In this document: piece by piece, positions 34,760 through 43,265 of the stretch
Position numbering within the stretch: the stretch's first letter is position 1
How the letters are laid out: every line of letters starts with the position of its first letter
Assembly: GCF_000239815.1 (NCBI RefSeq)
Contig: NZ_CAFK01000082.1
Span: 1 to 44,812, forward strand
From: Bradyrhizobium sp. STM 3843
Lineage (GTDB): Bacteria > Pseudomonadota > Alphaproteobacteria > Rhizobiales > Xanthobacteraceae
Direction of reading: 5' to 3'
Length of the DNA stretch: 44,812 bases
Program-made: the position numbers and the translations under genes
The notes under the pieces: model-generated
Database searches by the model: none
What the model saw: the letters and a program-made list of their open reading frames with translations, nothing else
Told to the model about the DNA's origin: nothing

Positions 34760-36109
34760 ATGAGCCGTAACTATTTCGGGACGGATGGGATACGTGGCCG
34801 CGCCAACGGCCTGATCACGCCGGAACTCGCGCTCAAGGTTGGCCAGGCCGCGGGTCTTCTGTTTCAGCGGGGCGACCATCGCCATCGCGTCGTGATCGGC
34901 AAGGATACCCGCCTGTCCGGTTACATGATCGAATACGCCATGGTGGCGGGCTTCACCTCGGTCGGTATGGACGTGCTCCTGGTCGGTCCGATGCCGACGC
35001 CGGCGGTGGCGATGCTCACCAAGTCGATGCGCGCCGATCTCGGCGTCATGATCTCGGCCTCGCACAACCTGTTCGAGGACAACGGCATCAAGCTGTTCGG
35101 GCCGCAGGGCTTCAAGCTCTCCGATGAAGTCGAAAAGCAGATCGAGCAGCTGCTCGACGAGTCGCTCGACAAGAAGCTGGCGCAGAGCGCCAGCCTTGGG
35201 CGCGCCCGCCGCATCGATGGCGTGCATGACCGCTACATCGAATTCGCCAAGCGCACGCTGCCGCGCGACCTCTCGCTCGATGGCCTGCGCGTCGTCGTCG
35301 ATTGCGCCAACGGCGCCGCCTACAAGGTGGTGCCGGAAGCGCTGTGGGAATTGGGCGCCGACGTCATCGCGATCGGTGTCGAGCCCGACGGCTTCAACAT
35401 CAACAAGGAATGCGGCTCGACTTCGCCGGAGGCGCTGTGCCGCAAGGTGCGGGAGATGCGCGCCGATATCGGCATCGCGCTCGACGGCGATGCCGACCGC
35501 GTCATCCTGGTCGATGAGCGCGGCCACATCGTCGACGGCGATCAGCTGCTCGCGGTGATCGCGCAGAGCTGGAAGGAAGACGGCCGGCTGGCGCGGCCCG
35601 GCATCGTCGCCACCGTGATGTCCAATCTCGGCCTGGAGCGCTTCCTGCAGGGGCAGGGGCTCGAGCTGGTGCGCACGCCGGTCGGCGACCGCTACGTGCT
35701 CGAGCGCATGCTGGCCGGCGGCTATAATCTCGGCGGCGAACAGTCCGGCCATATCATCCTGTCGGACTACGCGACCACCGGTGACGGCTTCGTCGCGGCC
35801 CTGCAGGTGCTGGCCACGGTGCAGAAGCTGCGCAGGCCGGTCTCCGAAGTCTGCCATCGCTTCGATCCGCTGCCGCAAATCCTCAAGAACGTGCGCTATC
35901 GCAGCGGCAAGCCGCTCGACGACGCCGAGGTGAAGGCTGCGATCGACAGCGGCCAGAAGCGGCTCAATGGCCACGGCCGGCTGCTGGTGCGCTCTTCCGG
36001 CACCGAGCCCGTGATCCGGGTCATGGGCGAGGGTGATGATCGCATCCTGGTCGAAGAGGTTGTCGACAACATTGTCGATGCGCTCGGCCACGCCGCCGCA
36101 GCGGCGTGA
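34760..36109 (+). CDS. glmM: Phosphoglucosamine mutase
   Basis: A 449-residue enzyme interconverting glucosamine-6-phosphate and glucosamine-1-phosphate, the route to UDP-GlcNAc for peptidoglycan and lipid A. It begins with the family signature [15 protein letters not shown]. The phosphorylated serine lies in [19 protein letters not shown], and the magnesium loop is [14 protein letters not shown]. The sugar-specificity loop GGEQSGHII and the phosphate-binding [16 protein letters not shown] complete the set. ATG 34760 gives the standard start, although the frame is open to 34691. Its usual neighbours ftsH and folP are not here. A CtrA-type site stands upstream. Confidence 0.95.
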   Translation: MSRNYFGTDGIRGRANGLITPELALKVGQAAGLLFQRGDHRHRVVIGKDTRLSGYMIEYAMVAGFTSVGMDVLLVGPMPTPAVAMLTKSMRADLGVMISASHNLFEDNGIKLFGPQGFKLSDEVEKQIEQLLDESLDKKLAQSASLGRARRIDGVHDRYIEFAKRTLPRDLSLDGLRVVVDCANGAAYKVVPEALWELGADVIAIGVEPDGFNINKECGSTSPEALCRKVREMRADIGIALDGDADRVILVDERGHIVDGDQLLAVIAQSWKEDGRLARPGIVATVMSNLGLERFLQGQGLELVRTPVGDRYVLERMLAGGYNLGGEQSGHIILSDYATTGDGFVAALQVLATVQKLRRPVSEVCHRFDPLPQILKNVRYRSGKPLDDAEVKAAIDSGQKRLNGHGRLLVRSSGTEPVIRVMGEGDDRILVEEVVDNIVDALGHAAAAA

Positions 36110-36143
36110 GCTGTTAGTTCGTTTTTGCTTCGCGACGTCTCGG

Positions 36144-36171
36144 GCCGGTCGTCATTGAGTTGACGGCCGGC
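36144..36171 (+). terminator. Hairpin after glmM
   Basis: GCCGGTCGTCA (36144-36154) pairs with TGACGGCCGGC (36161-36171) with one G-T wobble and a 6-nt loop, 34 bp after the glmM stop. Downstream sequence tcaactgtcttt is only weakly T-rich. Confidence 0.5.
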
Positions 36172-36360
36172 TCAACTGTCTTTGAACGTTGTTAGTTCGT
36201 GCTCGAAATCCGGTTCGAGTGAACTCATCAGAACGAGCGGGCGCAAGTTCGCCGCTCGGTTCGTCAATACATTGTTAGGAAATGTTGCTGAGGACGCGAG
36301 CCGCGCCGCGTGTTTTCAGGATCTGGCACGGTAAGCAGATGTCAACCTTAATTATTAGGG

Positions 36361-36375
36361 TTAAGCGCCGCTTAA
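36361..36375. promoter_or_regulatory. Candidate CtrA box upstream of the first porin
   Basis: TTAA-GCGCCGC-TTAA fits TTAA-N7-TTAA and is also a perfect 7-bp palindrome about one base. It lies 82 bp before the start at 36458. Confidence 0.45.
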
Positions 36376-36457
36376 GCAATTGCTGCCATCGTAAGGCCGT
36401 CAGTTTTGATGTGAGGCCCGGATTTCGGCCGCCTCACCGGCCAAAGGGACGTAGGGA

Positions 36458-37294
36458 ATGCGTAGCGTTAAGTCTTTGATCGCCGCAGGAGCGGCCTCAC
36501 TGTTTTCCACACTGGCCTTTGCAGCCGACATGCCGATTGCACCGCCGCCGGTCTACGCGCCGCCGCCGGCCGACTTCGGCGGTTGGTATCTGCGCGGCGA
36601 AATCGGCTTCAGCAATCAGCGGACCAGTAACGTTCACTACACTCGGGAGTCGGCCTATACGCCGATGACGTCGTTCAGCCAGACCACGGCATTCGACACC
36701 GCCGGCATCTTCGGCGTCGGCGTCGGCTACCGCTTCAACAACTGGTTTCGTGCCGACGTCACCGGGCAGTACCGCGGCAATTCGAACTTCAAGGGGACGG
36801 ACCGTTTCACCGCGACTGCATTCGGTACGCCTTATTCCGGCATCGACAATTACAGCGCCAGCAAATCCGAATGGTTGGTTCTGGCCAACGCCTATGTCGA
36901 TCTCGGCACCTGGTGGTGCATCACTCCCTTCATCGGCGCCGGCGTTGGCGGCGCGCGCGTGACCATCTCGAACTTCACCGATACCGGCATCAACAGCTTC
37001 ACCGGCGTTCCGAGCTTCGCCAGCGCACCGAGCGCCTCGAAGTGGAATTTCGCCTGGGCGGCCCATGCGGGTGTCGCCTATCAGGTCAACACCAACCTCG
37101 TGCTCGAGCTTGCCTACAGCTACGTCGACATGGGGGAAGGGCGGACCGGAATCCTGACGGCCTACGACGGAACGACGACGGGCAACTACTACAAGTTCAA
37201 GGACATCACCTCGCACGACCTGAAGCTCGGCGTGCGCTGGAATTTCGACAATCCGCCGCCGCCTCCGATGATGCCCATCGTCCGCAAGGGCTGA
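36458..37294 (+). CDS. Outer-membrane beta-barrel protein (Omp25/opacity type)
   Basis: A 278-residue protein with a signal peptide (MRSVKSLIAAGAASLFSTLA, cleavage after AFA). A Pro-rich segment follows (PIAPPPVYAPPPADFG), then alternating strands of a small barrel: GWYLRGEIGFSNQ, GIFGVGVGYRFNNWFRADVT, ITPFIGAGVGGARVTI, LVLELAYSYVDMGEG and the terminal DLKLGVRWNF. Omp25/RopB-like proteins are abundant in rhizobial outer membranes. The C-terminus extends past the last strand with PPPPPMMPIVRKG, which is unusual because such barrels normally end on an aromatic residue. AGGGA precedes the ATG. Confidence 0.85.
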   Translation: MRSVKSLIAAGAASLFSTLAFAADMPIAPPPVYAPPPADFGGWYLRGEIGFSNQRTSNVHYTRESAYTPMTSFSQTTAFDTAGIFGVGVGYRFNNWFRADVTGQYRGNSNFKGTDRFTATAFGTPYSGIDNYSASKSEWLVLANAYVDLGTWWCITPFIGAGVGGARVTISNFTDTGINSFTGVPSFASAPSASKWNFAWAAHAGVAYQVNTNLVLELAYSYVDMGEGRTGILTAYDGTTTGNYYKFKDITSHDLKLGVRWNFDNPPPPPMMPIVRKG

Positions 37295-37321
37295 GCGGGC
37301 ACCAACTCATGACTGCTTCGC

Positions 37322-37341
37322 GGCGCGGGTCCTCCCGCGCC
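37322..37341 (+). terminator. Rho-independent terminator after the first porin
   Basis: GGCGCGGG (37322-37329) pairs with CCCGCGCC (37334-37341), loop 4 nt, followed by gtttgctttt. It lies 27 bp after the stop. A second 8-bp hairpin (GCTCGATC/GATCGAGC) follows at 37356-37375. Confidence 0.8.
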
Positions 37342-37479
37342 GTTTGCTTTTGCCCGCTCGATCCTCCGATCGAGCCGGGGGGCTGAAAGATTTGCAGCCC
37401 GGCAGCTTTGGACACGAATGATTAAGGTTAACGCGCGATGATCGCGTCAGAGTTCAGGTGTCTGATTTGGAGCGTTGCA

Positions 37480-38331
37480 ATGCGTAGCCTTGTATTGGCG
37501 GGTGTGATGTGCGGCCTGGCTTCCGCTGCTGCCCATGCCGCCGATCTGCCCGACCTGCCCATTCTGCGGGGCAGCGTCACCGACGGTCTCACCGCGTCCA
37601 GGACCAATTGGGAAGGCTTCTATGTCGGTGCTCAGGGCGGTTACGGCTCGTCGGACGAGAGTTTCAGCGGCAGCAATCAGACGATGACGGCCGCTCTGCT
37701 CGCCAACACTGCCATCGAAAGCGCCTATGGCGTGTCGCAGTGGCCACTCCCCTTCGGAAAGACGACGGCGCAAACCAGTGCCTATGGAGCCTTCGCAGGA
37801 TATAACTCTCAGTGGGATGACGTCGTCCTCGGCGTTGAAATGAGCTATATGCACGGCTCCTTCGGTGGTACCGCGTCCGCGAGCATGTCGCGTTCATTTA
37901 GCTCTCCCGTGAACGGCTTTTATCATGCCGTCACGTCGACCGCGACGTCGTCCATATCGATCTCCGACATGGCCACCATTCGCGGTCGGGCCGGCTACGC
38001 TATGGGCAGCTTCCTGCCCTACGCATTCTTCGGGCTGGCACTGGGAAAAGCCGATACCACCCGGACCGTGTCCGTCGACGACAATTATGCCACAACCTAC
38101 GCCGTTGCGGTCTCGCCCTGCAACAGCGCAACGCCGCCGTTCTGCGCGTCGCTGAGCGCAGCCGAAGGCCAGCACAATCGCCTCATCTACGGCTATTCCG
38201 CCGGTCTTGGTGTCGATGTCAATCTGGTCGCCGGACTGTTTGCCCGCTTTGAATATGAATACGTCCGCTTCACCACCAGCGTCGATACCAATATCAACAC
38301 GGTGCGCGCCGGTCTCGGCTACAAGTTCTGA
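37480..38331 (+). CDS. Outer-membrane beta-barrel protein (Omp25-like)
   Basis: A 283-residue exported barrel protein. It has a signal peptide (MRSLVLAGVMCGLASAAAHA) and then a typical Omp25-type start (NWEGFYVGAQGGYGSSDESF). Strands follow, such as AYGAFAGYNSQWDDVVLGVE, MATIRGRAGYAMGSFLPYAF, and a C-terminus that ends FARFEYEYVRFTT...VRAGLGYKF with the terminal phenylalanine recognised by the outer-membrane assembly machinery. GGAG 8 nt upstream supports ATG 37480; the frame is open from 37438. It shares family with the previous gene but is divergent in sequence. GATTAAGGTTAACG (37420-37433) lies just upstream. Confidence 0.87.
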   Translation: MRSLVLAGVMCGLASAAAHAADLPDLPILRGSVTDGLTASRTNWEGFYVGAQGGYGSSDESFSGSNQTMTAALLANTAIESAYGVSQWPLPFGKTTAQTSAYGAFAGYNSQWDDVVLGVEMSYMHGSFGGTASASMSRSFSSPVNGFYHAVTSTATSSISISDMATIRGRAGYAMGSFLPYAFFGLALGKADTTRTVSVDDNYATTYAVAVSPCNSATPPFCASLSAAEGQHNRLIYGYSAGLGVDVNLVAGLFARFEYEYVRFTTSVDTNINTVRAGLGYKF

Positions 38332-38417
38332 AACTTTCTCGGGCCTGCTGATCGCTTCCGGCGGTTGACACCATCGTGCTCACCTGCTGCTCTGTGATTT
38401 ATCACGGGGCAGCGGGC

Positions 38418-39008
38418 ATGAAAATCTACGGCGATCGCATATCGGGCAATTGTCTCAAGGTGAAATGGGTGTGCGACCAGCTCGCGCTGCCCTACACGTG
38501 GGTCGATGTCGACGTGGTGAAGGGCGAGACCCGCACCGCCGATTTCCTCGCGCTCAATCCCTGGGGACAAGTGCCCACTGTCGTGTTCGACGACGGCCGC
38601 AGGCTCGCTCAATCCAACGCCATCATCCGCTACCTGGCGCGCGACAGCCGCTTCATTCCCGCGGATGCCTTTGCCGCCGCGCAGATGGATTCCTGGCTGT
38701 TCTGGGAGCAGTACAGCCACGAGCCCTATATCGCGGTGGCGCGATTCCAGGTGGCCTATCTCGGCAAGTCTGTCGGCGCGCTCGATCCCAATCTCTTCAT
38801 CCGCGGCTATCGCGCGCTCGATCACATGGAGCGCCAACTTGAAGCCACGCGCTTCCTGGTCGGCGAGGCGCTCACGCTCGCCGACGTCGCGCTGCTGGCG
38901 TACACGCGCATGGCGCATCAGGGCGGTTTCGATCTTGCCCGCTATGACGCAATCCGGCGCTGGATCGGCGATGCAGAAGCCGTCCTCGGCCTTGCGCCGC
39001 TCAGCTGA
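38418..39008 (+). CDS. Glutathione S-transferase family protein
   Basis: A 196-residue GST. The N-terminal domain reads KIYGDRISGNCLKVKWVCDQ and then NPWGQVPTVVFDDGRRLAQS, with the cis-proline and the Gln-Ser glutathione-binding pair. The C-terminal domain has FLVGEALTLADVALLAYTRM. It is a paralogue of the GST at 15554 by its first 90 residues. ATG 38418 gives the standard start, while the frame is open from 38376. It lies 18 bp upstream of a GNAT gene in the same direction, so the two are probably cotranscribed. Confidence 0.85.
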   Translation: MKIYGDRISGNCLKVKWVCDQLALPYTWVDVDVVKGETRTADFLALNPWGQVPTVVFDDGRRLAQSNAIIRYLARDSRFIPADAFAAAQMDSWLFWEQYSHEPYIAVARFQVAYLGKSVGALDPNLFIRGYRALDHMERQLEATRFLVGEALTLADVALLAYTRMAHQGGFDLARYDAIRRWIGDAEAVLGLAPLS

Positions 39009-39026
39009 GCCAAGTCAGGACGCTTC

Positions 39027-39494
39027 ATGATCAATGAACCCGCCATCACGATCCGCAATGCGCGCCGCGACGATGTCGCCGCCATCGTCGCGATGCTCGC
39101 CGACGATCATCTCGGCCGCGCGCGCGAACGGATCGAGGATCCGCTGCCGGCCGTGTATTTTGCCGCGTTCGAGGCGATCGTTCGTGATCCCAATCTCACG
39201 CTTGTCGTTGCCGAGCAGGCCGGCCGGGTGGTCGGCTGCCTGCAGCTTTGCATCCTGCCCGGCCTGAGCTCGCAAGGCGCCTCGCGCGCATTGGTCGAGG
39301 ATGTCCGCGTTGCCTCCGACCGGCGCAGCCGCGGCATTGGCGAACAGCTGTTGCAATGGGCGATCGGCCAGGCGCGCGAACGGCGGTGCAAGCTGATCGA
39401 GCTGCTCACCCATCACAGCCGCGTCGATGCCCAGCGCTTCTATGAGCGGCTCGGCTTCGAACGAAGCCATGTGGGCATGACCATCCGGTTTTGA
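39027..39494 (+). CDS. GNAT family N-acetyltransferase
   Basis: A 155-residue single-domain acetyltransferase. It begins ITIRNARRDDVAAIVAMLAD. It continues with LVVAEQAGRVVGCLQLCILP, VEDVRVASDRRSRGIGEQLL (the acetyl-CoA loop R-R-S-R-G-I-G) and AQRFYERLGFERSHVGM at the end. The substrate is unknown; amino acid or antibiotic acetylation would both fit. AGGA stands 6 nt before ATG 39027. It converges on the lactonase gene with only 7 bp between the stops. Confidence 0.88.
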   Translation: MINEPAITIRNARRDDVAAIVAMLADDHLGRARERIEDPLPAVYFAAFEAIVRDPNLTLVVAEQAGRVVGCLQLCILPGLSSQGASRALVEDVRVASDRRSRGIGEQLLQWAIGQARERRCKLIELLTHHSRVDAQRFYERLGFERSHVGMTIRF

Positions 39495-39501
39495 GGCCGG
39501 G

Positions 39502-40347
39502 CTAGACCGGCAGCCGATATGCCGTCTTCGCATTCTCGCCGAATGCCTTGTCGCGGACCACGGGGCCAAGCCTGGCCAGACATTGCTCCAGTGCGCGGCT
39601 GATGGTGCCATAGTCGCCTGCGAGCAGGCAGACCGGCCAGTCCGAGCCGAATATCAGCCTGTCCTCGCCGAAGCAGCGCGCGGCATGCGCCACGGACGGA
39701 TACAGCCGTTCGGCATCCCAATCGGTCCACACGGCTTCGGTCGCCAGGCCCGAAATCTTGCACCAGACATTCCCGCAGGCGGCAAGCTCGGCGAGCCGGT
39801 CCGCCCAGGACTGATCGAACCCAGTTGCGATCGGCGGCTTGGCGCAATGGTCGAGCACGAAGCGACCGCGTGGGAATGCGCGCGCGGTCGCGGTCGCTGC
39901 CGGCAGCTCGCGGGTGCGGACCAGAAAATCATAGGTCAGGTCGCGCGCAATGACGGTCGCAATGCCGCGCTGGACATCGTCACGCAACAGCCAGTCGGCA
40001 TCAGTCTCGTCATGCACCTGGTGACGGATGCCGACCAGCTTGCGGCCGCCGGGCAGGGTGCGCAGCCGGTCGATCGTATCGCCGACGCCAGGATCAGTCA
40101 GATCGACCCAGCCGACCACGCCGGCGATGAACGGCGTCGCGTCGGCGATGCGTAGAAATTCTTGCGTCTCCGCAAGTGCGGAACGGGTCTGCACGAGAAT
40201 GCTGGCATCGATTCCGTTCGCGGCAAGCAGGGGCGCCAGATCGGCGGGACCGAAGGCGCGGCGGATCGGTGCCAACGCGGCGCCCTCCATCCACGGATAA
40301 TCGGCGCTTGCAGGATCCCAGAAGTGCTGGTGGGCATCGATCATCAT
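39502..40347 (-). CDS. Amidohydrolase-type sugar lactonase (L-fuconolactonase-like)
   Basis: A 281-residue COG3618-type amidohydrolase. The metal-binding H-x-H is in MIDAHQHFWD. The later conserved residues lie in VLDHCAKPP and IFGSDWPV, with WCKISGLATEA between, all typical of L-fuconolactonase and L-rhamnono-lactonase. Such enzymes open an aldonolactone to the free acid in sugar oxidation pathways. Its ATG overlaps the stop of the aldo/keto reductase gene by 4 bp, so lactone made by that enzyme is the natural substrate. The sugar identity is inferred from the pair, not proven by sequence. Confidence 0.82.
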   Translation of the reverse strand: MMIDAHQHFWDPASADYPWMEGAALAPIRRAFGPADLAPLLAANGIDASILVQTRSALAETQEFLRIADATPFIAGVVGWVDLTDPGVGDTIDRLRTLPGGRKLVGIRHQVHDETDADWLLRDDVQRGIATVIARDLTYDFLVRTRELPAATATARAFPRGRFVLDHCAKPPIATGFDQSWADRLAELAACGNVWCKISGLATEAVWTDWDAERLYPSVAHAARCFGEDRLIFGSDWPVCLLAGDYGTISRALEQCLARLGPVVRDKAFGENAKTAYRLPV

Positions 40348-41330
40348 GGAAGATCTCCCGGCAGCGGCGCCTGCGGGTCGACCAGGTTGCGCGCGCGCAA
40401 CTCCCGCCAGAAGGACGGCGGCACCAGCATCCCCGCCATCGCGATGTTTTCGGCCGCCTCGTCAGCCGTGCGCGCACCTTGCAACGCCACCGTGACCGCC
40501 GGATGCGCAAGACAGAATTGGATAGCCGCAGCTTTCAGCGCGGTGCCGTGCTGCTTGCACAGGTCATCGAGCTCACGTGCGCGTGCAACGAGGGCGGCAT
40601 CGGCGTCTTCGTAGTTGAACTTTGCCGCGCCGTAGGCGTCGGCCAGAATGCCGCTGTTGTAGATGCCACCCAGAATGATGCCGATGTTCTGCGCCCGGCA
40701 GATCGGGAACAGCTCAGCCAATGCGCCCTGATCGAGCAAGGTATAGCGGCCGGCCAGCAGGAAGCAGTCGACCGGCACGCGCTCGGCAAAGCGCGCCAGC
40801 ATCTCCGACTGGTTCATGCCGGCGCCGATCGCCTTGACAGAACCGTCCTCTCGCAGCCGCTGCAGGGCGCGGAACGCGCCGTTGACGGCGCCGTCAAAAT
40901 GATCGTCGGGATCATGCACCAGCAGGATATCGATGCGATCGAGACCAAGCCGCGCGAGGCTCTCGTCGACCGAGCGCATCACGCCGTCATAGCTGAAATC
41001 GAATTGCGGCCGCAGGTCCGGCACGCCCTTGTAGTGGTCGTCTTCCACCGAGGCGGGACCGGCCGCGCGCAGCAGCCGGCCGACTTTGGTCGAGACCACA
41101 TAGCTTTCCCGCGGTTGCGTGCGCAGGAAGCGCCCGAGCCGCTGTTCGGCGAGGCCGAAGCCATAGAGCGGCGCCGTGTCGAAATAGCGCACGCCGAGCG
41201 ACCATGCGCGCGCGATCGTCGCTTCCGCATCAACATCGCTGACCGCTGTGAACAGCCCGCCCAATGGGGCGGTGCCAAGACCGAGTTGGGTGAGTTCGAG
41301 ACCGCTCCTCCCGAGACGGACGCGTTCCAT
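40344..41330 (-). CDS. Aldo/keto reductase (L-fucose / D-threo-aldose 1-dehydrogenase-like)
   Basis: A 328-residue aldo/keto reductase with the catalytic set Asp and Tyr in YFDTAPLYGFGLAE, Lys in VVSTKVGR and His in ILLVHDPDDH. The closest functional group by pattern is sugar 1-dehydrogenases of the fucose/D-threo-aldose and pyridoxal dehydrogenase branch, which form a lactone using NAD(P). ATG 41330 is preferred because AAGGATA lies upstream; the frame is open to 41399. It is the first gene of a two-gene operon with the lactonase, coupled by ATGA. Downstream genes for acid dehydration and aldolase are not in the window. Confidence 0.85.
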   Translation of the reverse strand: MERVRLGRSGLELTQLGLGTAPLGGLFTAVSDVDAEATIARAWSLGVRYFDTAPLYGFGLAEQRLGRFLRTQPRESYVVSTKVGRLLRAAGPASVEDDHYKGVPDLRPQFDFSYDGVMRSVDESLARLGLDRIDILLVHDPDDHFDGAVNGAFRALQRLREDGSVKAIGAGMNQSEMLARFAERVPVDCFLLAGRYTLLDQGALAELFPICRAQNIGIILGGIYNSGILADAYGAAKFNYEDADAALVARARELDDLCKQHGTALKAAAIQFCLAHPAVTVALQGARTADEAAENIAMAGMLVPPSFWRELRARNLVDPQAPLPGDLP

Positions 41331-41458
41331 TGCTGTATCCTTTTTGTTGGCGCGTACCCGCGCAGATGGCTGCCCCGCCGCATTGTGCATGATCATCATT
41401 GACGAGACAATGAAGTCGGTTTGTGCGGCACGGCACAGGGATGAGGGGAGGAGGTGCG

Positions 41459-41749
41459 ATGTCGGCGATCAACCCGCTCACGGCGCTCGGCGTCGTGCTT
41501 GCGACCGCGGCGACGGATGCGGTCTATGTGATGTTCACCTCGGCCGTGGTGGCGCGGCGGCGTGTCTCTGCTGCGACCTGGAGCTCGATCTGGTACATGC
41601 TCTCGTCCTTCGCGGTGATCAGCTACACCGAGAACTGGGTCTATGTCGGGTTCGCCGCGATCGGTTCGTGGATCGGCGCTTATGCGTCGATGACATTTCT
41701 GCATCGTCCGCCGGCGGGACAGGCGCCGCTCGGCGCGGCGCCGGAGTAG
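41459..41749 (+). CDS. Small membrane protein
   Basis: A 96-residue hydrophobic protein with about three membrane segments: NPLTALGVVLATAATDAVYV, SSIWYMLSSFAVISYTENW and FAAIGSWIGAYASMTFL, ending in a polar Pro/Ala tail. A strong GGGGAGGAGG ribosome site precedes ATG 41459. It is divergent from the aldo/keto reductase. The family is not recognised and nothing indicates a substrate. Confidence 0.7.
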   Translation: MSAINPLTALGVVLATAATDAVYVMFTSAVVARRRVSAATWSSIWYMLSSFAVISYTENWVYVGFAAIGSWIGAYASMTFLHRPPAGQAPLGAAPE

Positions 41750-41848
41750 CGCACGCCGCAACCGGCCACATCCGCGTGAGCGATCTCGCGCCCCGCGCGA
41801 ACTTCCTTGACGCTGCAGCGCGTTTCCTTTAGTCACGACGGCGGGACA

Positions 41849-41886
41849 CCTCCCCCCAACGGGAGGCTTACTATCTGGAAGGGTAG
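41849..41886 (+). ncRNA. Structured serC leader, candidate serC RNA motif
   Basis: The 40 nt before serC hold two short hairpins. The first is CCTCCC (41849-41854)/GGGAGG (41861-41866). The second is CTATC (41871-41875)/GGTAG (41882-41886), with the ribosome site GGAAGGG spanning its loop and 3' arm, just before ATG 41890. A conserved serC RNA motif is known upstream of alphaproteobacterial serC; position and layout fit, but the consensus was not checked. Confidence 0.5.
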
Positions 41887-41889
41887 ATC

Positions 41890-43062
41890 ATGACTGCAGC
41901 GAAGCCCGCTCAGCGGCCGGTCGTGCCGCATTTTTCTTCCGGCCCCTGCGCCAAGCGCCCCGGCTGGACCCCCGAAAATCTCAAGGATGCGGCGCTCGGC
42001 CGTTCCCATCGCGCCAAGATCGGTAAGGCCAAGTTGAAGCAGGCCATCGAGTTGACCCGCGAGGTGCTCGAGGTGCCGGCCGACTACAAGATCGGCATCG
42101 TGCCGGCGTCCGACACCGGCGCAGTCGAAATGGCACTGTGGTCGCTGCTCGGCGCGCGAGCTGTCACCACCATCGCCTGGGAATCCTTCGGCGAAGGCTG
42201 GGTCAGCGACATCGTCAAGGAGCTGAAGCTCAAGGATGTCACCAAGCTGCACGCGGCTTATGGCGAGATTCCGGATCTCTCCAAGGTCGACCCTGCGACC
42301 GATATCATCTTCACCTGGAACGGCACCACCTCGGGCGTGCGCGTGCCGAATGCCGACTGGATCAGCGCTGACCGCGCCGGCCTGACGATCTGCGACGCCA
42401 CCTCTGCGGCGTTCGCGCAGACGCTCGACTGGCCGAAGCTCGACGTCGTTACCTTCTCCTGGCAGAAGGCGCTCGGCGGCGAGGCTGCACACGGCATGCT
42501 GATCCTCAGCCCGCGCGCGGTCGAGCGGCTCGAGACCTACAAGCCCGCCTGGCCGCTGCCGAAGATCTTCCGCCTCACCAAGGGCGGCAAGCTCAATGCC
42601 GGCATCTTCGAGGGCGAGACCATCAACACGCCGTCGATGCTTTGCGTCGAGGACTATCTGGATGCGCTGAACTGGGGCAAGTCGGTCGGCGGCCTGAAGG
42701 CGCTGATTGCGCGCGCCGACGCCAACACCAAGGTGCTCGCCGACTGGAAGGCGCGGACGCCCTGGATCGATTTCCTCGCCAAGGACCCGGCGATCCGCTC
42801 CAACACCTCGGTGTGCCTGAAGGTGATCGACCCCGCCATCACCTCGCTGTCGGCCGATGCCCAGGCCGAGTTCGCGAAGAAGCTGGTGGCGCTGGTCGAG
42901 AAGGAGAACGCCGGTTTCGACTTCGCTCATTATCGCGACGCGCCGGCAGGCCTGCGCATCTGGTGCGGCGCCACGGTGGAGGCTGATGACGTCGAGCTGC
43001 TGACGCAGTGGATCGACTGGGCCTTCGCTGAGGCCAAGGCGGCGCTCCCGAAGGCGGCGTAG
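41890..43062 (+). CDS. serC: Phosphoserine aminotransferase
   Basis: A 390-residue class V aminotransferase that makes O-phosphoserine from 3-phosphohydroxypyruvate and glutamate; it also serves pyridoxal phosphate synthesis. The alphaproteobacterial long form is seen: [13 protein letters not shown] near the start, [18 protein letters not shown] (phosphate contact), [14 protein letters not shown], and the PLP lysine K193 in [15 protein letters not shown]. The C-terminal domain ends [12 protein letters not shown]. It begins right after a structured leader that could mask its ribosome site. serA follows 203 bp later in the same direction, so both steps of serine synthesis are side by side. Confidence 0.95.
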   Translation: MTAAKPAQRPVVPHFSSGPCAKRPGWTPENLKDAALGRSHRAKIGKAKLKQAIELTREVLEVPADYKIGIVPASDTGAVEMALWSLLGARAVTTIAWESFGEGWVSDIVKELKLKDVTKLHAAYGEIPDLSKVDPATDIIFTWNGTTSGVRVPNADWISADRAGLTICDATSAAFAQTLDWPKLDVVTFSWQKALGGEAAHGMLILSPRAVERLETYKPAWPLPKIFRLTKGGKLNAGIFEGETINTPSMLCVEDYLDALNWGKSVGGLKALIARADANTKVLADWKARTPWIDFLAKDPAIRSNTSVCLKVIDPAITSLSADAQAEFAKKLVALVEKENAGFDFAHYRDAPAGLRIWCGATVEADDVELLTQWIDWAFAEAKAALPKAA

Positions 43063-43087
43063 ATCGCGCGCGACGCTGATCTCTCTT

Positions 43088-43179
43088 GTAGGGTGGGCAA
43101 AGGCGCTACGCGCCGTGCCCACCAGGAATGTTAGCTGACACGAAAGAACGGTGGGCACGCTTCGCTTTGCCCACCCTAC
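43088..43179. repeat. Long imperfect palindromic repeat between serC and serA
   Basis: The left arm gtagggtgggcaaag... (43088-43123) is mirrored by ...ctttgcccaccctac (43150-43179), joined by gtgcccacc/ggtgggcac. The sequence is typical of intergenic elements in Bradyrhizobium. Folded as RNA it would make a stem of about 30 bp with small bulges between the two genes, and could attenuate serA transcription or stabilise the serC message. Confidence 0.75.
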
Positions 43180-43265
43180 CAAGCTTTCGAGCTACGCCCG
43201 GCCTTCTCCCATAAGCGGAGACGGTCTGGAGTGCCATGCCAATTCCGCTTTGCAGGATACACAAC

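Larger units (their letters stand above)
36110..36457. other. 348-bp intergenic region between glmM and the first porin
   Basis: No gene is visible here. It contains the hairpin at 36144-36171, a second imperfect G/C hairpin around 36235-36260 (gagcgggcg...cgccgctc) and the TTAA-N7-TTAA element at 36361-36375. The 3' half is AT-richer than the surroundings, as expected for the porin promoter and leader. Confidence 0.6.

Noticed and set aside
34670..36091. Long minus-strand open frame opposite glmM, and similar ones at 17700-19088, 23080-24255 and 41833-43182
   Set aside because: All mirror well-identified genes (glmM, aspC, SulP, serC) and show the His/Arg-rich composition of antisense frames.
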